64,000 nucleotides of DNA, from the NCBI GenBank assembly GCA_963662175.1, contig OY759217.1, positions 10,666,562-10,730,561 on the forward strand, written 5' to 3'. The notes beneath the pieces are model-generated. The model was not told where the DNA came from. It worked only from the letters and a program-made list of their open reading frames with translations, and made no database searches. The stretch comes from Aradus depressus. Lineage: Eukaryota; Arthropoda; Insecta; Hemiptera; Aradidae. Every line of letters starts with the position of its first letter. Position 1 is the stretch's first letter. Positions 19,459 through 31,090 of this stretch are shown piece by piece. The position numbers and the translations under genes were made by a program.

Positions 19459-20035
19459 TAAATAGTCGTCGGTGAATCACCGGCAATGTAGTTTCAAAAC
19501 ATCAATTAGTCAACTCTTCCTCCAAAACTAATTAAACGTTTGGGCTAATTATCAATAGTTGACTAATAGGGCTTTGAATTTAGATATGAAGAAGAAGAAG
19601 AGTTTATTATAACAGTCGCATTTACAGAGATACAATTATACAATAAGGTTCCTTAACCATTACCCTTATACACTAAATACAAATCAAAAATAATCAGTTA
19701 ATTAAAAAGTAATGCTACTGCTTAAGAGCAAATTTTAAAAACTCTTAAAGAAAAAACAAAATATGAAATTTCGTATCGATAAGTTCATTTCAACGGCAAT
19801 TATTACGCTATTTGTGTTAAGCTTCCCCCCAATCCCCCTTTGCCTTTGGCCGAACATCAATAGTTGTCGTCCTTAGAGAATTCTGGATATACATAAAAAA
19901 TTTCTTTTTGATTCATTCATTATATCGGGAGTTATCGTAATCACAAAAACAGGATTTTTTTTTTTTTAATTTTTTAAACATGAAATTTTTGACCGATTAC
20001 ATTTTTTCCTCTACCACTTATATAGCTGGGCTAAA
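19459..20035 (-). repeat. Family A copy with internal insertion
   Basis: Starts GTCGTCGGTGAATCACCGGC (inverted 3' end), continues to about 19590, then 19590-19755 is foreign (GAAGAAGAAGAAG then AT-rich). Family A resumes with CGATAAGTTCATTTCAACGG and runs to the inverted 5' end near 20030 (CTTATATAGCTGGGCTAA). Confidence 0.8.
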
Positions 20036-20490
20036 AAGATTGTTGGATTAAAGTAATACGATGAAGTCGATGAACAGAGATCCATAGTTGAAAATATCAT
20101 GTTTACTTCATTAGAAACATATTGGGGAATACAGAAATGTTTTGAGTTCAGGTGCCTATAAAGGAAGAAAAGTATATTTTGGAGCTCAGAGATTTTATTT
20201 ATTCGGTTCCATTCATTATTTACTTATTATCATTACTTGTATTCATTAAGATTAACCCTAAGTTGGTCTTCGCATCACTAAAATAAGTATATATTATTTT
20301 ACACAACCTTTTTTGTACGATTGACAAGTTCTCTTGCTAAAAGAAAACTTGCCAATGCATAAATAATTTATCAGCTAAGAATAGAACCAGTTGGAATGAA
20401 AACGAAAGTGGACCTACACAAGTCTAACTGACTCTCAAACGCTTTCCATTTTCAACAAGAAAAACCGGTTCTATTTACTGTTTTTTTTTT
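20036..20490. other. Unassigned AT-rich DNA
   Basis: No gene. A weak hairpin GACAAGTTCTCTTGC / GAAAACTTGCC is seen at 20320-20355. Confidence 0.35.
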
Positions 20491-20494
20491 TTAG

Positions 20495-21082
20495 TTTACA
20501 GGGAAAGTTATGTAATCGGTCAAAAATTCGATGAGGAGTTTTCAAGGGAATTTCATGTTTTCCGACCTCTAGGTTCCAAATATGAAAAAAAAAGTAGGTC
20601 TGTTTGTGTGTCCAGTGCCTTTGTGAACACGATAACTCCCGATATAATAAATATATTGAGAAAAATTTTATATGTGAATCCAGAATCATCTAACGACAAC
20701 ACCTACAGTTTTTCAGCCAAATCGAATGAAGGAAGGGATTAGGGGGAGGCTTAACATAAATACAATAATAACTGCCGATAGAATGAATGTATCAACACGA
20801 AATTTTATATGTGTATCCAGAACCCCGTAAGGACGACACCTATCGATTTTCAGCCAAATGTGTCAAAAGGGAGAGGGGGATTAGGGGAGAGGTTTAACTC
20901 AAAAACTCGAATAACTGCCGTTGTAATTGAATATATCGACACAAAATCTAGTATGAGGATTTAGGAGCTTCTAACTGTTGAATATTAGCGCAAACGGTTG
21001 ACTGGTTTTGGAGGGGGAGCGAAAAGTTAATTGATTAATTCGTTCTGGGGAAGTACATTGCCGGTGATTCACCGACGATATA
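20495..21082 (+). repeat. Family A, nearly complete, three modules
   Basis: Modules begin at about 20631 (ATAACTCCCGATATAATAAA), 20769 (ATAACTGCCGATAGAATGAA) and 20912 (ATAACTGCCGTTGTAATTGA). Each is followed by a CGACA..AAA-TTT-TAT block; the first two end in a purine-rich GGGGATTAGGGG block. The 3' end GGGGAAGTACATTGCCGGTG is intact. The 5' terminus is replaced by a T run. Confidence 0.9.
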
Positions 21083-21721
21083 TTTTTTTATTTTTCCAAC
21101 CCATTCTTGTTATTCTTCCTGCACCACTAACTTGCAATTTCATTATTCACTATAATTTTATTTTTTGTCACCAGATGGCAACCTCTTAAAATAATAGCAA
21201 GTAGATATAACAAGATGTTTAGTGAGGCAATACAGATTTGAACGTTTCCAGTTGTAAAAACGTTTGCTGGGTGGACAACATTTTCCAATCATTTGACCTA
21301 CTATGCTCAATTTTGACTGAAACCAGTATCTACCCACTTTTTGTATATTTTGATACATCATCAGAATCATCAAATTGGAAGACATTTCAAGTGAAGTAAA
21401 TGAAAAACAGATTCGGTCTTACAGAAATTGTATTCAATAGTATTTAAGCGGACGTTTTTCAACTCAAAAAACCTTTGTTTAACATAACAATTGGGAGCAT
21501 TATGCAACTGGTCACAATAAGGCTATAAATAACACGCAATGGTTAAAAAAGACACTTCTGCAGTTAAAAGTTATGTTATCCTTAGCCCTCAAAAAACAAC
21601 AAAAAACTTAAAAACAAGATAATTTCCGAAAAAGAAGTGCATCCAAAAATTGTGTCAGTAACTGCAAGTGCATCAGAAACTGTTCCAAGAGAAAGCTCAG
21701 AAAGGGGGAATGTGAATTATT
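21083..21721. other. Unassigned DNA with minus-strand ORF 21158-21385
   Basis: A 75-codon minus-strand ORF (MSSNLMILMMYQNIQKVGRY at its start) has no recognisable domain. The C-rich-to-A-rich tail CTCAAAAAACAACAAAAAAC at 21590 could be an SINE or LINE tail. Confidence 0.25.
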
Positions 21722-21990
21722 GATAATTTTTACCATCTTATGTAAACGGTCAGAAATTCGAAGTTGAATTTTCAAAGAATTTTTATGTTTCCCAATCCTC
21801 ATAAGGACTAAAACCAACAATTTGCAGCGAAATTGGCTGGGAGGTCAGAAGAGGGGACTCAAAAATCCTAATAACTGCCGACATAACGGATGTATCGACA
21901 CAAAATTTTGTATGAGGATTCAGAAGTCACATAAGACAACTATTAATTTTTAGCCCAAACGGACGATTGGTTTTGGTGGGAAAGCTTATT
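21722..21990 (+). repeat. Family A fragment
   Basis: GTAAACGGTCAGAAATTCGA at the left, a deletion removing the first module, one remaining module (ATAACTGCCGACATAACGGA), and GACGATTGGTTTTGGTGGGA at the right. Confidence 0.8.
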
Positions 21991-22139
21991 CCGTTTTTTT
22001 TATTCTTTATTTTTATTACATTTTATTTTCCCATATTTCTATTCATTATATATATATTCATTTATTTATTTTATTATTACTATTTTTATTTTTCTATTTC
22101 TTTCTCTTCACACTTGTTCTATCTAGCCCCTACTTTATT

Positions 22140-22295
22140 TTTTATTTATTTATTTACAAATAGATATCTACAACTGTATACAAATAAATACAACAAGCAA
22201 ATGTGCTAATAGAGATAATGGCATTGTCAAGAGGGGAGAAATCATGCAGTGGTGACACTCCCTATACATAGTTTTAATAATTTATTTCATTTTAT
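22140..22295 (-). mobile_element. Jockey-like 3' UTR fragment
   Basis: TACAACTGTATACAAATAAA, GCAAATGTGCTAATAGAG and GGTGACACTCCCTATAC follow the order of the other Jockey 3' ends in antisense. The T-rich stretch at 21990-22140 precedes it. Confidence 0.55.
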
Positions 22296-22928
22296 TCACA
22301 TTTCTATAGAATATTCTTTACATACTTTCTTCTATTTATTTTATACTTTTTTTAAAAATAATTAAGCTGTTAATTTTATGTTTTTTGTTGTTAAATATTT
22401 ATTTATCTACATGTACTCACAATTGTCTAGTTTTTCTCTTAATTTTTTTACTTTTGTATTTATTCTTTGTACGTCTGTACTGATACTTTTTTTCATTGTT
22501 TCCTTTTCTTTTTGACTTACGTATTTATTCTTAGGGGACCTCGGTCTCAGAACAATAACATCATTTCTTTACATTTCATTTTCACGTCGTAAGTACGAGT
22601 ACATTGACGACTTTTTATTATTGGCTTTTTAAACTTTTTATTATTATTATTTTTATTAAAGATCAACAGCCTTTTTTTTGTGCCAGTTTATTAAAATTGT
22701 CGGCAAATCTCGATTAGTTTTGATGAAGAGAGTATCTCCAAAAAGAGATAAGATAATTTTGATAAGGAATGAGAAGATGACGGAAGCTAGGGAAGGTTCC
22801 TGTAGAACGCCCTTCGCGGTTTGACATCATCCTCATGGAAATCCTCCTATCGCTTCCTTGGTATAGTTTTTTTTTTTGGTGTAAACACTTTGAAGGCTTA
22901 TATCTCCGAACCTAACAAATAACATAAA
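22296..22928. other. Unassigned T-rich DNA
   Basis: Long T-rich run to 22680. At 22770-22865 lies a block with GAACGCCCTTCGCGGTTTGA, weakly like 14760-14830, perhaps a shared unclassified repeat. Confidence 0.3.
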
Positions 22929-22929
22929 A

Positions 22930-23262
22930 AAAACAAATTGTCGGTGATCTCCCCAGTGATTATTCAAATGATCATTCCCCAGCACGAGTTAATCAAATAT
23001 GTTGTTGATCTCCCTTCAAAACCAATCGAGTTTGGAATAAAAATCTATGGCTAACTTAGATAGGGACTTTTGAATCTTCATACTAAAATTTGTGTCGATA
23101 CATTCATTCAATTGTGTTCACAGACACACACATACATACAACATACAGACATATTTTTTTTTCATTTATGAAATCAGGGGGTTGGAAAACCTGAAATTTC
23201 GTTGAAAATTCAACATCGAATTTCTGACCGATTACATAACTTCCCTTATACCTCGTATAGCT
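22930..23262 (-). repeat. Family A copy, one module
   Basis: From AAATTGTCGGTGATCTCCCC to the inverted 5' end (AACTTCCCTTATACCTCGTA). The interior keeps CGATACATTCATTC and a CACAGACACACAC tract. Confidence 0.8.
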
Positions 23263-23378
23263 GTAATTATACTTGTTTTGTAGGATATATGGAACCATTT
23301 ATAAATATATAACAATTATTATTGTTTAATAATTCGAGCGAATTTTCGCTTCACTATACTTTCTTTCATTCCAAATAT

Positions 23379-23580
23379 GGACGTTAAGCGATGGTCCCGA
23401 GCCAGTACGATGTCAGGTACTCGTTAAAGACCCCTGCCCTAGATGAATAAAAATTTAGGGTCGGCAAAATTTAGGACTCTCACAGTAGAGTTGGGCTCAT
23501 GTCCACCAGAGTGACAAAAGAGCGCTCTGGAAGTAGGTGATATGACGTCGTAGTTAAAGCCCGGGCATGAGTGGTACTAA
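23379..23580 (+). mobile_element. SINE-2 without head
   Basis: Begins ACGTTAAGCGATGGTCCCGA and runs to AAAGCCCGGGCATGAGT. 5'-truncated. Confidence 0.88.
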
Positions 23581-24060
23581 CTAAAGAGAATAAATAAAAT
23601 AAATTTCTTGCAGTTAAAAAATGAAATAAAAATTCACGGTTGCAGAATGAAGGTAACATTTTCAAAATATCAGACAAAACAAGTTTCTACCGTCTTGGTT
23701 ACAAAATGCTTACTTGCTACCCGCACACGTAAGCAATAATTATATAATTTTTTTATTTATTTTTTCAACATTGGTAGGTACCGAAAAAAAAAAAGTCAGG
23801 AAATTACCTCAATTCAAGAAGGCGGGGAGGGAAAAAAAGTTAAATTATCTCACTAGTAAGATTAATGATAGGGAAACTGAAAGGTCAACACTGAGTGAAG
23901 GAGACTGAAGGCGCAAGAGGTCAGCATCGTAAAACTGAAAGGTCAACACTGAGTGAAGGAGACTGAAGGCGCAAGAGGTCAGCATCGTAAAAATATCATT
24001 TGGTCTGCAATACAACCTATCTGATGTTCTTTATTGTACTTCTACTTTCTTAGTTAAATG
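23581..24060. other. Unassigned DNA containing a 58-bp tandem duplication
   Basis: Apart from the duplication at 23874-23992, no structure or gene is recognised. An ORF at 23714-23908 enters the duplication and is not supported. Confidence 0.35.
23874..23992 (+). repeat. 58-bp tandem duplication
   Basis: AAACTGAAAGGTCAACACTG occurs at 23874 and 23932. The two units (through CAAGAGGTCAGCATCGT) look identical. Confidence 0.92.
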
Positions 24061-24064
24061 TAGT

Positions 24065-24345
24065 ATAGGGGAAGTTGTGTAATCGGTCAGAGATATGAAA
24101 ACAAAATGTCTGTCTGTGTTTCTGTGAAAACGATAACTCCCGATAGAATGAATGTATCAAGACGAAATTTTATATGCAAATCCAAAACCCTCTAACGACG
24201 ACACCTATTGTTTTTCAGTAAAAACAACAAAAAGGAAGGGGGGGATTAGGGGGAAGGCTCAAGATACTGTGATAACAGCCAATAGAATGAATGTATCGTC
24301 ACAAAATTTTACATTTGTGACCAAAACCGGCCGAAGCACTTATTT
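24065..24345 (+). repeat. Family A copy, 5' half
   Basis: AGTATAGGGGAAGTTGTGTA start, GTCTGTCTGTGTTTCTGTGA tract, and modules at about 24130 and 24273. The ORF 24152-24370 reads across it and is spurious. Confidence 0.8.
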
Positions 24346-24369
24346 GGTTTTTTTTTTATATGGTAAGTG

Positions 24370-24538
24370 AAAAAACCTTGAGCACGCCTACTCATAAAAA
24401 CCTCTAGATGAATAAACCTGGGTAGGCAAAATTTGGGACTCCAACAGTCCCATGCTCACCAGAGCGACTAAAGAGCGCTCCAGTAGTAGGCGATATGACT
24501 TCGTCGTTAAAGCCCCGGCTGTCACAATATCTAACTAA
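24370..24538 (+). mobile_element. SINE-2 fragment, worn
   Basis: AAAAACCTTGAGCACGCC, TAGGCAAAATTTGGGACTCC, AAAGAGCGCTCCAGTAGTAG, GCGATATGACTTCG. Head missing and small deletions inside. Confidence 0.8.
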
Positions 24539-25133
24539 TGTCATTACTTTTTATTAACTATGTACTAATTTATTTCATTTCTATTGATTTATTTTATTAT
24601 TTACATATTATTTTTTTATTGCTATAATTTTTTTTTTTTTTTATAAAGAATTTTTAGATTTCCTTTCATCCAAAGGCAGCCATTTATTTTTTGTTCCCAA
24701 ATTTCATCAGGAACAAAACTGGCTTTAGATAGATATATCTATCTCTTATGAAGGAAAATGAGATTCCATTCTGTAAATTAATATGAAAAAAAGAAAGATA
24801 TCATAAGCATATAAACAAAAACAATTGTAAAAAAAAGTATTACCAATACTCCAAACATCAAACTTCAATAAATATCTATTAACAGAAGAAAACTATGATA
24901 TGCATCATGTTTTTACAAAATAGATACAAGGTAACCTGTTTAACTGTAGCATTTTAAATAAGTTAATTATATTCTTGTTATGTATTTTGAATTAAGAAAG
25001 GTTAGTAGAAACCATCTGAGAAAGTCCGCTGCCACAGCAACCATATTATTGAACAGGAGAACAAACCAAGACAATTGTAAATAAACGAACGAAAACCTGG
25101 AATATAGTTAAACACGTTTTATTCCCCCAACAG
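24539..25133. other. Unassigned AT-rich DNA
   Basis: T/A-rich, with the short palindrome AGATAGATATATCTATCT at about 24728. No gene seen. Confidence 0.4.
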
Positions 25134-25350
25134 TATAGGGGACGTTATGTAATTGGTCAGTATCGACACGAAATTTCATATGTGAAATCGAAATCCCATA
25201 AGGACGACACTTATTAATTTTCAGCGTAATTGGCAGAAGGGAAGGGGGAATCAGAGGGGGCTCAACTCAGAAATTCCAATAACAGCCGATGTAATGAATG
25301 TATCGACATGAAATTTCATATTTAAAGTCAAAACCCAATGAGGACATAAC
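25134..25350 (+). repeat. Family A fragment with internal deletion
   Basis: AGTATAGGGGACGTTATGTA jumps directly to the module (TCAGTATCGACACGAAATTT) and a second module begins at about 25280 (ATAACAGCCGATGTAATGAA). Confidence 0.8.
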
Positions 25351-25530
25351 TTTTTTGTTTTTTAAAACCTAGCAATTACATACATTTCTTGAAGCACTCC
25401 CATCATCAGTATCTATAATTTATTTGTTCTTTATGGTTTAAAGAAATAAAAATATTGAAAATAATCAAAATCTTCTTTGTACAGAACGTATTTATTGTGT
25501 CGATTATTTATGTTTAAATCCATGGGAGAA

Positions 25531-25790
25531 ATGTAGCTGTGATAAATATATATATTTTATTATTATTTTTATTTTAATTTTGTAATTACAACTATATATA
25601 TACAATGTATAATAAACAAATGTGATACATAATAAATAAATTTCTTGGATGTTGAAAGAGAAATCATTCAATAATGACACTCCATAATCTTGTTATTACG
25701 GATGAGAAAGTGAAATTTAAACTATATATAAAAAAAAATGGATGAAAAAGAAACATAAAACGTTTGTAGATGATTAGTCTTCAATCCAAT
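25531..25790 (-). mobile_element. Jockey-like 3' UTR
   Basis: In antisense: T-rich tail side, TGATACATAATAAATAAATT, TTGGATGTTGAAAGAGAAAT, AATAATGACACTCCATAATC, then the UTR leading into the ORF2 stop near 25790. It is contiguous with the ORF2 remnant, which defines this UTR for the other copies in the window. Confidence 0.8.
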
Positions 25791-26170
25791 AGTAGGTCTC
25801 GAGGCCACTGCCGCCTCAATCTCTGAACATGAACATTAGGAAGGGTTCTTGTGACAAGTCTGCGGACTAAAGGATTAGGGTGAAAGGAAAGGGTAGAGTG
25901 GAATTTTCTGTAGCGCTATTTAATTACATCCCTTACAAAGGGAATCTGCAGGTCATTGTGAAGGATAGCATTAGAGACGTAGAAAGGAGCGTTTGTGATT
26001 TTACGAAGGATATGGGGATTGTAGGGTTTGGATTCTATAAGAATTCGATGGTTTAGTTGAGCCCCAGAGTTCAGCTCCATACGCCCATATTGGCTTCAGT
26101 ATTCGGTTGTAAATGAGTATTTTACTTAATGTAAGTTTCGATCTGTTGTCTAAAAGTCATAATATTTTTA
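25790..26170 (-). pseudogene. Jockey-like ORF2 C-terminal region, frameshifted
   Basis: Minus strand, in order: SKLTLSKILIYNRILKPIWA with YGAELWGSTKPSNSYRIQTL, a frameshift near 26010, KITNAPFYVSNAILHNDLQI with PFVRDVIK, a stop, then FHPNPLVRRLVTRTLPNVHV and the terminator next to the 3' UTR. The PIWAYG...LHNDL pattern is typical of the segment after the reverse transcriptase domain in Jockey elements. RT and endonuclease are absent, so it is a dead 5'-truncated copy. Confidence 0.85.
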
Positions 26171-26780
26171 TTTTTTCTGTTATTCTGCTATCATTTTTAA
26201 TAAAAAATGGAATTAATATGTTAAATATAAAAACATTTATAGGTCGCATAATTAGTACATTTTATTCTTGTGGGAAGAAATTCAAGACGGCAAACAAACA
26301 ACGAAGAAAGTAGAGAGTGAAGCTGCAAAACTAATCGATAAATAGTTTGGGCTAAAAATCGACTATTTAATTTAGAGTGGGACTGTTGAATCCTCGAAAC
26401 TAAATGTTGTGTCGTCCATTTATTTTTTGTTACTTAAAAAATAAACTAATGAAAAGACAGAAAAAAAGATAAGGTTTTGGCATTAAGGCCATCTGGACAG
26501 TTATAATGAAGCTAAGCAGTTTGAGCAAGGAGGTATAATTAGGTGTTAACTAGAGCAGTTCTTGGCGGAGTTATCCGTTATTTGTAGAGGGTGGAGGTGC
26601 TTAGAAGAGGTAGGAACGGTGAACAGAGAACAGAGAAGTAGAGAACATTAGCTGAACGTTAGTATAGAAGGCATAGGTCAGTTCATATTACTACTGACAG
26701 GAAGCGCTAATGGCTCCCCTCATAGAGTTCCATAACAACCTATTGCTTGTGCAAGTCACCTGTGTAATTCATTTACCTTT
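26171..26780. other. Unassigned DNA
   Basis: The AT-rich stretch to 26470 is followed by a moderate-GC block (26500-26760) including GGTCAGTTCATATTACTACT that I cannot assign. No ORF above 66 codons. Confidence 0.3.
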
Positions 26781-26782
26781 TA

Positions 26783-26852
26783 CACCAAACGGTTGATGGT
26801 TTTGGAGGGAGAGCGGTAACTTAATTGATTAACGAGCGCTGGGGAAGTATAT
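26783..26852 (+). repeat. Family A 3' end fragment
   Basis: AACGGTTGATGGTTTTGGAG then GCGCTGGGGAAGTATATT. Confidence 0.75.
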
Positions 26853-26946
26853 TAATCCAACATCGACTTTTTTCTGTTACAATCCCAAGTCTCTTCAATA
26901 TTTTTTACTGAGAAGAAGATCCCTGTGACGAAGAATACATTCTCGA

Positions 26947-27231
26947 ATGTTGTTGGCGAGGATTGTCCTGAATGTTGTTGACCGGATAGGATACATTGGT
27001 TCAATGGCTGAATGGGGAGGCAGACTTCTTGCAATAGAGACAGACCGGGTTATGAATGGAGGAGAGGAAGTCTCGACGAAATTGGCTATTGTCCAATCCT
27101 CTTCCCCGAAACAAACCTCCTGGAATGCAGTTCCCGGCTACCTGCAATCTAACCTTACCTTAAGTGCATCACACACGTCCACTAACTATACCAATTCTGC
27201 CAACAGAAACCTGACATCGGGACCATCATAA
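26947..27231 (+). other. Unidentified 94-codon ORF
   Basis: The region 26930-27230 has higher GC than its flanks and an ORF starting MLLARIVLNVVDRIGYIGSM. No domain is recognised. A minus-strand ORF (26852-27034) overlaps it. With no splice sites or neighbours to support it, it could be a fragment of an unclassified transposon. Confidence 0.2.
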
Positions 27232-28276
27232 CGTCTCATCCGAAGGACGGCATGCTCGAGGATATCTGACATGTATTTTTTTATTTTTATTTTTTACTTC
27301 CACAGCTACACGAAATATAGGAAAAGTAATTAAATCGGTCAGAAATTCCGACCTTTGATTCCAAATTAGAAAAACAAAATTATGTCTGCGAGTGTATTTG
27401 CGAAAGCTATAACTGCCGAAAGAATGAATGCATTGAAACATAATTTTATATGTGTATCCACAACCCCCTAAAGACGATATCTATTGATTTACAGGCAAAT
27501 CAGCCAAAGGGGAGGATGGGGGTGATATTTAATAGTCATTATGGAATAGTTTCTTATTTGGAGACGGAAACGAATATTCTCTTGACAAATATGCGCATAA
27601 AATTAAAAAAAATTCTAATGTGACCATAACATGACTTTCTTAATAAATTCAGATCCCCCTCCTCATTTCAAACAGGCATTATAAGAAAGACACTCTCAGA
27701 ATTATGACAATGAAACAAAGAAAACCACTGAACAGATGAAATTCATACAACGGAAGAAAAGAATTTGAAAAAAGCAGGAGATAGTAATCCGTAAAGAAGT
27801 AGTGGGGTATAAGAAAGTTTTGTTATGGTCACATCAGGAATTTTTTTCATTTTATGCGCATATTTGTGAAGGAGTGTTCGTTTACGTCTCCGACTTGTTC
27901 TCCAAATAACAAACTATTCCATAATGACAAATAAATATCATCCCCCTCCTCCCCTTTGGCCGATTTTGCTGAAAATCAATATGTGTCCTTCTTGTGGGGT
28001 TCAGGATACACAGATAAAATTTTGTGTCGATGCATTAATTTATCGGGAGTTATAGCGTTCACAAATACACTCACAGACATAATTTTTTTTCTAAATTAGA
28101 ATCAAAGGTTGGAAAACATGAATTTCTAACAGATTTCATTACTTTTCCTATATTTCATGTAGCTGTCGAAGTAAAAAAAAAAAAAATAATAAATAAATAT
28201 ATGTCAGATATCTATGGTTTTATTTTATTTAGGCAAATAACCTCGAGCATGCCGTCCTTCAGATGGGACGTTAAGA
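27222..28276. repeat. Long palindrome, arms about 430 bp
   Basis: The left arm runs outside-in through a SINE-2 piece (CATCCGAAGGACGGCATGCT), family A 5' sequence (from 27295), one module, then GGAATAGTTTCTTATTTGGA and CATAACATGACTTTCTTA. The right arm repeats the same blocks in reverse complement, ending CTCGAGCATGCCGTCCTTCA at about 28255. The unpaired centre is about 27660-27800. Arms differ by scattered substitutions, so it is older than a fresh artefact. Confidence 0.88.
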
Positions 28277-28440
28277 TGGTCCCGAGCCTATGCGATGTCA
28301 AGTACTCAGGATGAATAAACCTAGATATGCAAAATTTAGGATTCCCAATGTAGAGTCGGCTTCATGTCCACCAGAGCGAAGAAAGAGCGCTCTGGTATTA
28401 CCTCATAGTCAAAGCCCGGGGATGAGTCACTCTAACTAAA
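28215..28440 (+). mobile_element. SINE-2 without head, right flank of the palindrome
   Basis: AACCTCGAGCATGCCGTCCT, GATGGGACGTTAAGATGGTC, CATGTCCACCAGAGCGAAGA, CAAAGCCCGGGGATGAGTCA. Confidence 0.85.
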
Positions 28441-28834
28441 ATCGATCCAGTGGTTTAGTAAGGAGTTACACGTATAAACAAATGCCAGGCCTCTTAAATA
28501 TATAGATTTTTATAATTAGTTTTTAACAATATGTATCTCTAACCACTTAATAGGTTTGCCAGAAGTTGCTACCAATCATGTTTTTCGTTAACAATATTTG
28601 TTTTGACAATTATTATTTTTGTTTACAGTTTTCATTCGTTATCTTGGTTAGTTCCGCTGTGATGCAAGCCTATCTGCATCTTTAGGAAACACTCCCTTAT
28701 CTATTTTATTTCCTGTTTGCATTCTCCTACAAAACTACTTTCGCATAATACTAAGTAATGGATAAATACTCTTTTTAGTTGTATTTAGACGCGAAAAGTC
28801 CATCAAAATTGTACCCCCGAATTCATAATTATTG
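28441..28834. other. Unassigned DNA
   Basis: AT-rich, no repeat recognised, no ORF. Confidence 0.4.
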
Positions 28835-28996
28835 AAACGGTGTCGACCATCGCTTAGCGTCCCATCCGAAGGACTGCGTGCTTAAGTTTATTTTACCTCC
28901 CAGATAAAATAAACTAAGGGCCACGGTCGGGTTTCGAACCCACGATCTTGAGCTCAGAAGACAAGCACGCATACCACTGAGCTACCGGCGCCCTTT
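28835..28996 (-). mobile_element. SINE-2 head half
   Basis: Antisense: CATCGCTTAGCGTCCCATCC, CTCCCAGATAAAATAAACTA, GGGTTTCGAACCCACG (box B), CACTGAGCTACCGGCGCCC (head). The 3' body is missing. Confidence 0.9.
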
Positions 28997-29555
28997 TACT
29001 GCTGAAGGTATGACGTTTGTTGCAACTGTCCAGGGATATAACTTGGCCTATCTTGATTCAGATTGCAATATATCCCGGGTGCAAGTCACGAACCTTCCTT
29101 CTATTACAAATCTACATCAAATTAGTATTTTTATTAACCACCCTAACTAGTTTATAGATATTCGTGACCAGATATGTAGTAACACACTCTAAGGTAACTA
29201 ACACTACTCATATCGCCATCGCTACTCCCTCAAGTAGTTTTTCATAATTTTATATATTAAGCTTGGCCCAGAGAAGGTTAGGTTAAGGTTGGCCCAGAGA
29301 AGTCTCACAACTGTAGACATTGGCTAGTGGCGGATGTATAGTTTCCGGAGTCCTCAGTCTTTTCCCCTAATGAAGCCCCCTCTCCCCCCTCCAAAAAAAA
29401 AAAAAAAAATCCATATTGTTGAGAAAATGTTGGATGTTGTTAGATGGGGTAGGAAGAGAAGTAAATAAATATTAAAAATATGAATTTGAACTTATCCTTG
29501 ATTATACTCATCCTTTATCTATCGGTTCTTAGTTCACCAACTATACTAAGTACCT
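28997..29555. other. Unassigned DNA
   Basis: Contains a repeated GGCCCAGAGAAG at 29268-29305 and an A-rich run at 29394-29410. No gene. Confidence 0.35.
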
Positions 29556-29559
29556 CTAT

Positions 29560-29955
29560 ACGGAAAGTTATGTAATCGGTCGAAAATTCGATTTTGAGTT
29601 TTCACAGGAATTTCATATTTCCCGCCCCCCTGATTCTAAAAATGAAGAAAAAAAAAATCTTTCTTTGTATGTGCCTGTCTGTAGAAACGGTAACTCCCGA
29701 TAGAATAAAATCTACATGTGGAAGGGGATTTGAAGGGGCTCAACACAGAAACCTCAATAACTGAACGACACCTATTAATTTGCATCAAAATTGGCCGAAG
29801 GGAAAGAGGAGAGATTCAGAAGAGAGGGCTCAACTCAAAAACCCTAATAACTGCCGATATTATGAATTTATCGACATAAAATTTTGTTTTCAAAAATCTT
29901 AAAACTTAATTAATTCATGCTGGGGACGTATATTGACGGTGATTCACCGACAACT
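29560..29955 (+). repeat. Family A copy
   Basis: TCTATACGGAAAGTTATGTA start, GTAACTCCCGATAGAATAAA module cut short, second and third module remnants (TAACTGCCGATATTATGAAT), end GGGGACGTATATTGACGGTG with ATTCACCGAC. Confidence 0.85.
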
Positions 29956-31036
29956 TCTTTTTGTATTTATAATGACAATGATGTAATAATTGTTTTATTT
30001 CTACAATTATAAAAAATGGAGAAACTGGAGGAAAAAACTTCATTACAGTTTAAATGTATAAACAAATCATTGTCGTTATAAAATTTAAAAAATATATAAA
30101 TATAGGTAAGATTATATATATTTTTTTTAAATACAAAGAAATAAAACAACAAAATTAAATATATGTGTTTCTTCGGCTACACTGGGATCGTTGGATACTT
30201 TTTCCGACATTTCTTCCACAGTTGTCTTCAATTTGGTTTGACAATATTTCAAGACACTTCCACGTCCTTTCTCCAGGTCACAAAATATCTTACAACTAGT
30301 AAAGGCATGGGCAAGTCGATCGAAGCGTCTCTATCGGCACCTGCTTGAGGTCGATTAGTAAGAAACCTTATTTTTAAAAAAAAGCTGGGTATCTCAATTC
30401 TTTTCATATCTTTTTATATATTCATAAGTACATATTCATAGTACACGAAGAGTCGTTTGTGTAAAATGACGGTGCTTCGTAAGCGAGGCCTGAGCCTTAC
30501 GGTAGATCCGCCACTGACTATAGATATAGATATTTTCTAGGTTTATCCCAACAAATAGCATTATTATATATGTACCGAGGTAGTGGTTAGAGTTGCTACC
30601 CACACATGTATTTATTTATGTTAGAATACATAAAATTCCAGTTCCTAAAGTGGAAAAGTCGTTAATAACATTGAAGAAAAGGTCGAGGTTAGTCTTTATT
30701 TTTTTGATCTCCTTCACATTTTTATTTACCTACCAAGATTTTAAAAAAAATATCTGCTGTGATCAAACTTCTTGTATACCCACTACATTTTAACGGATCT
30801 ACTCCCTCCTCCCCCACAAAATTTCTCCCTCTATTACTAGGTTTAAGAAAGGCATATGAAAGTTTTTGTTTTTGTTTTTTGTTTCATTGTAGGCTTAGTG
30901 TAATTATGGGAATGATATTCTCTATAAAAAGTAATATCAGTTTGAAATGAATTTGAGAGGGGGAAAGAGGGTTTAGTGATCTGTAAAAAAGTAGTAGGTT
31001 TAAAAAAGAGGGCCGACGGGAATTCGTAAGTTTTTA
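29956..31036. other. Unassigned DNA
   Basis: AT-rich to 30150; ORFs at 30163-30348, 30593-30793 and 30759-30950 (plus) are short, overlapping and have no recognisable domain. No repeat family identified. Confidence 0.3.
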
Positions 31037-31090
31037 TGGGACGTTAAGCGACGGTCCCTAGCCTGTGCGATTTCAGGTATCTAGGTAACT
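31037..31090 (+). mobile_element. Small SINE-2 fragment
   Basis: GGGACGTTAAGCGACGGTCC then GTGCGATTTCAGGTA. Confidence 0.7.

Noticed and set aside
23480..23677. Conserved minus-strand peptide (MSDILKMLPSF...) also seen at 63208-63402
   Set aside because: The shared part is antisense SINE-2 sequence.
24152..24370. 72-residue plus-strand protein
   Set aside because: It reads through a family A module present many times with different frame breaks.
27222..28276. Palindrome as an assembly artefact
   Set aside because: The arms carry independent substitutions and small indels, which a duplicated read would not show; long reads would still be decisive.
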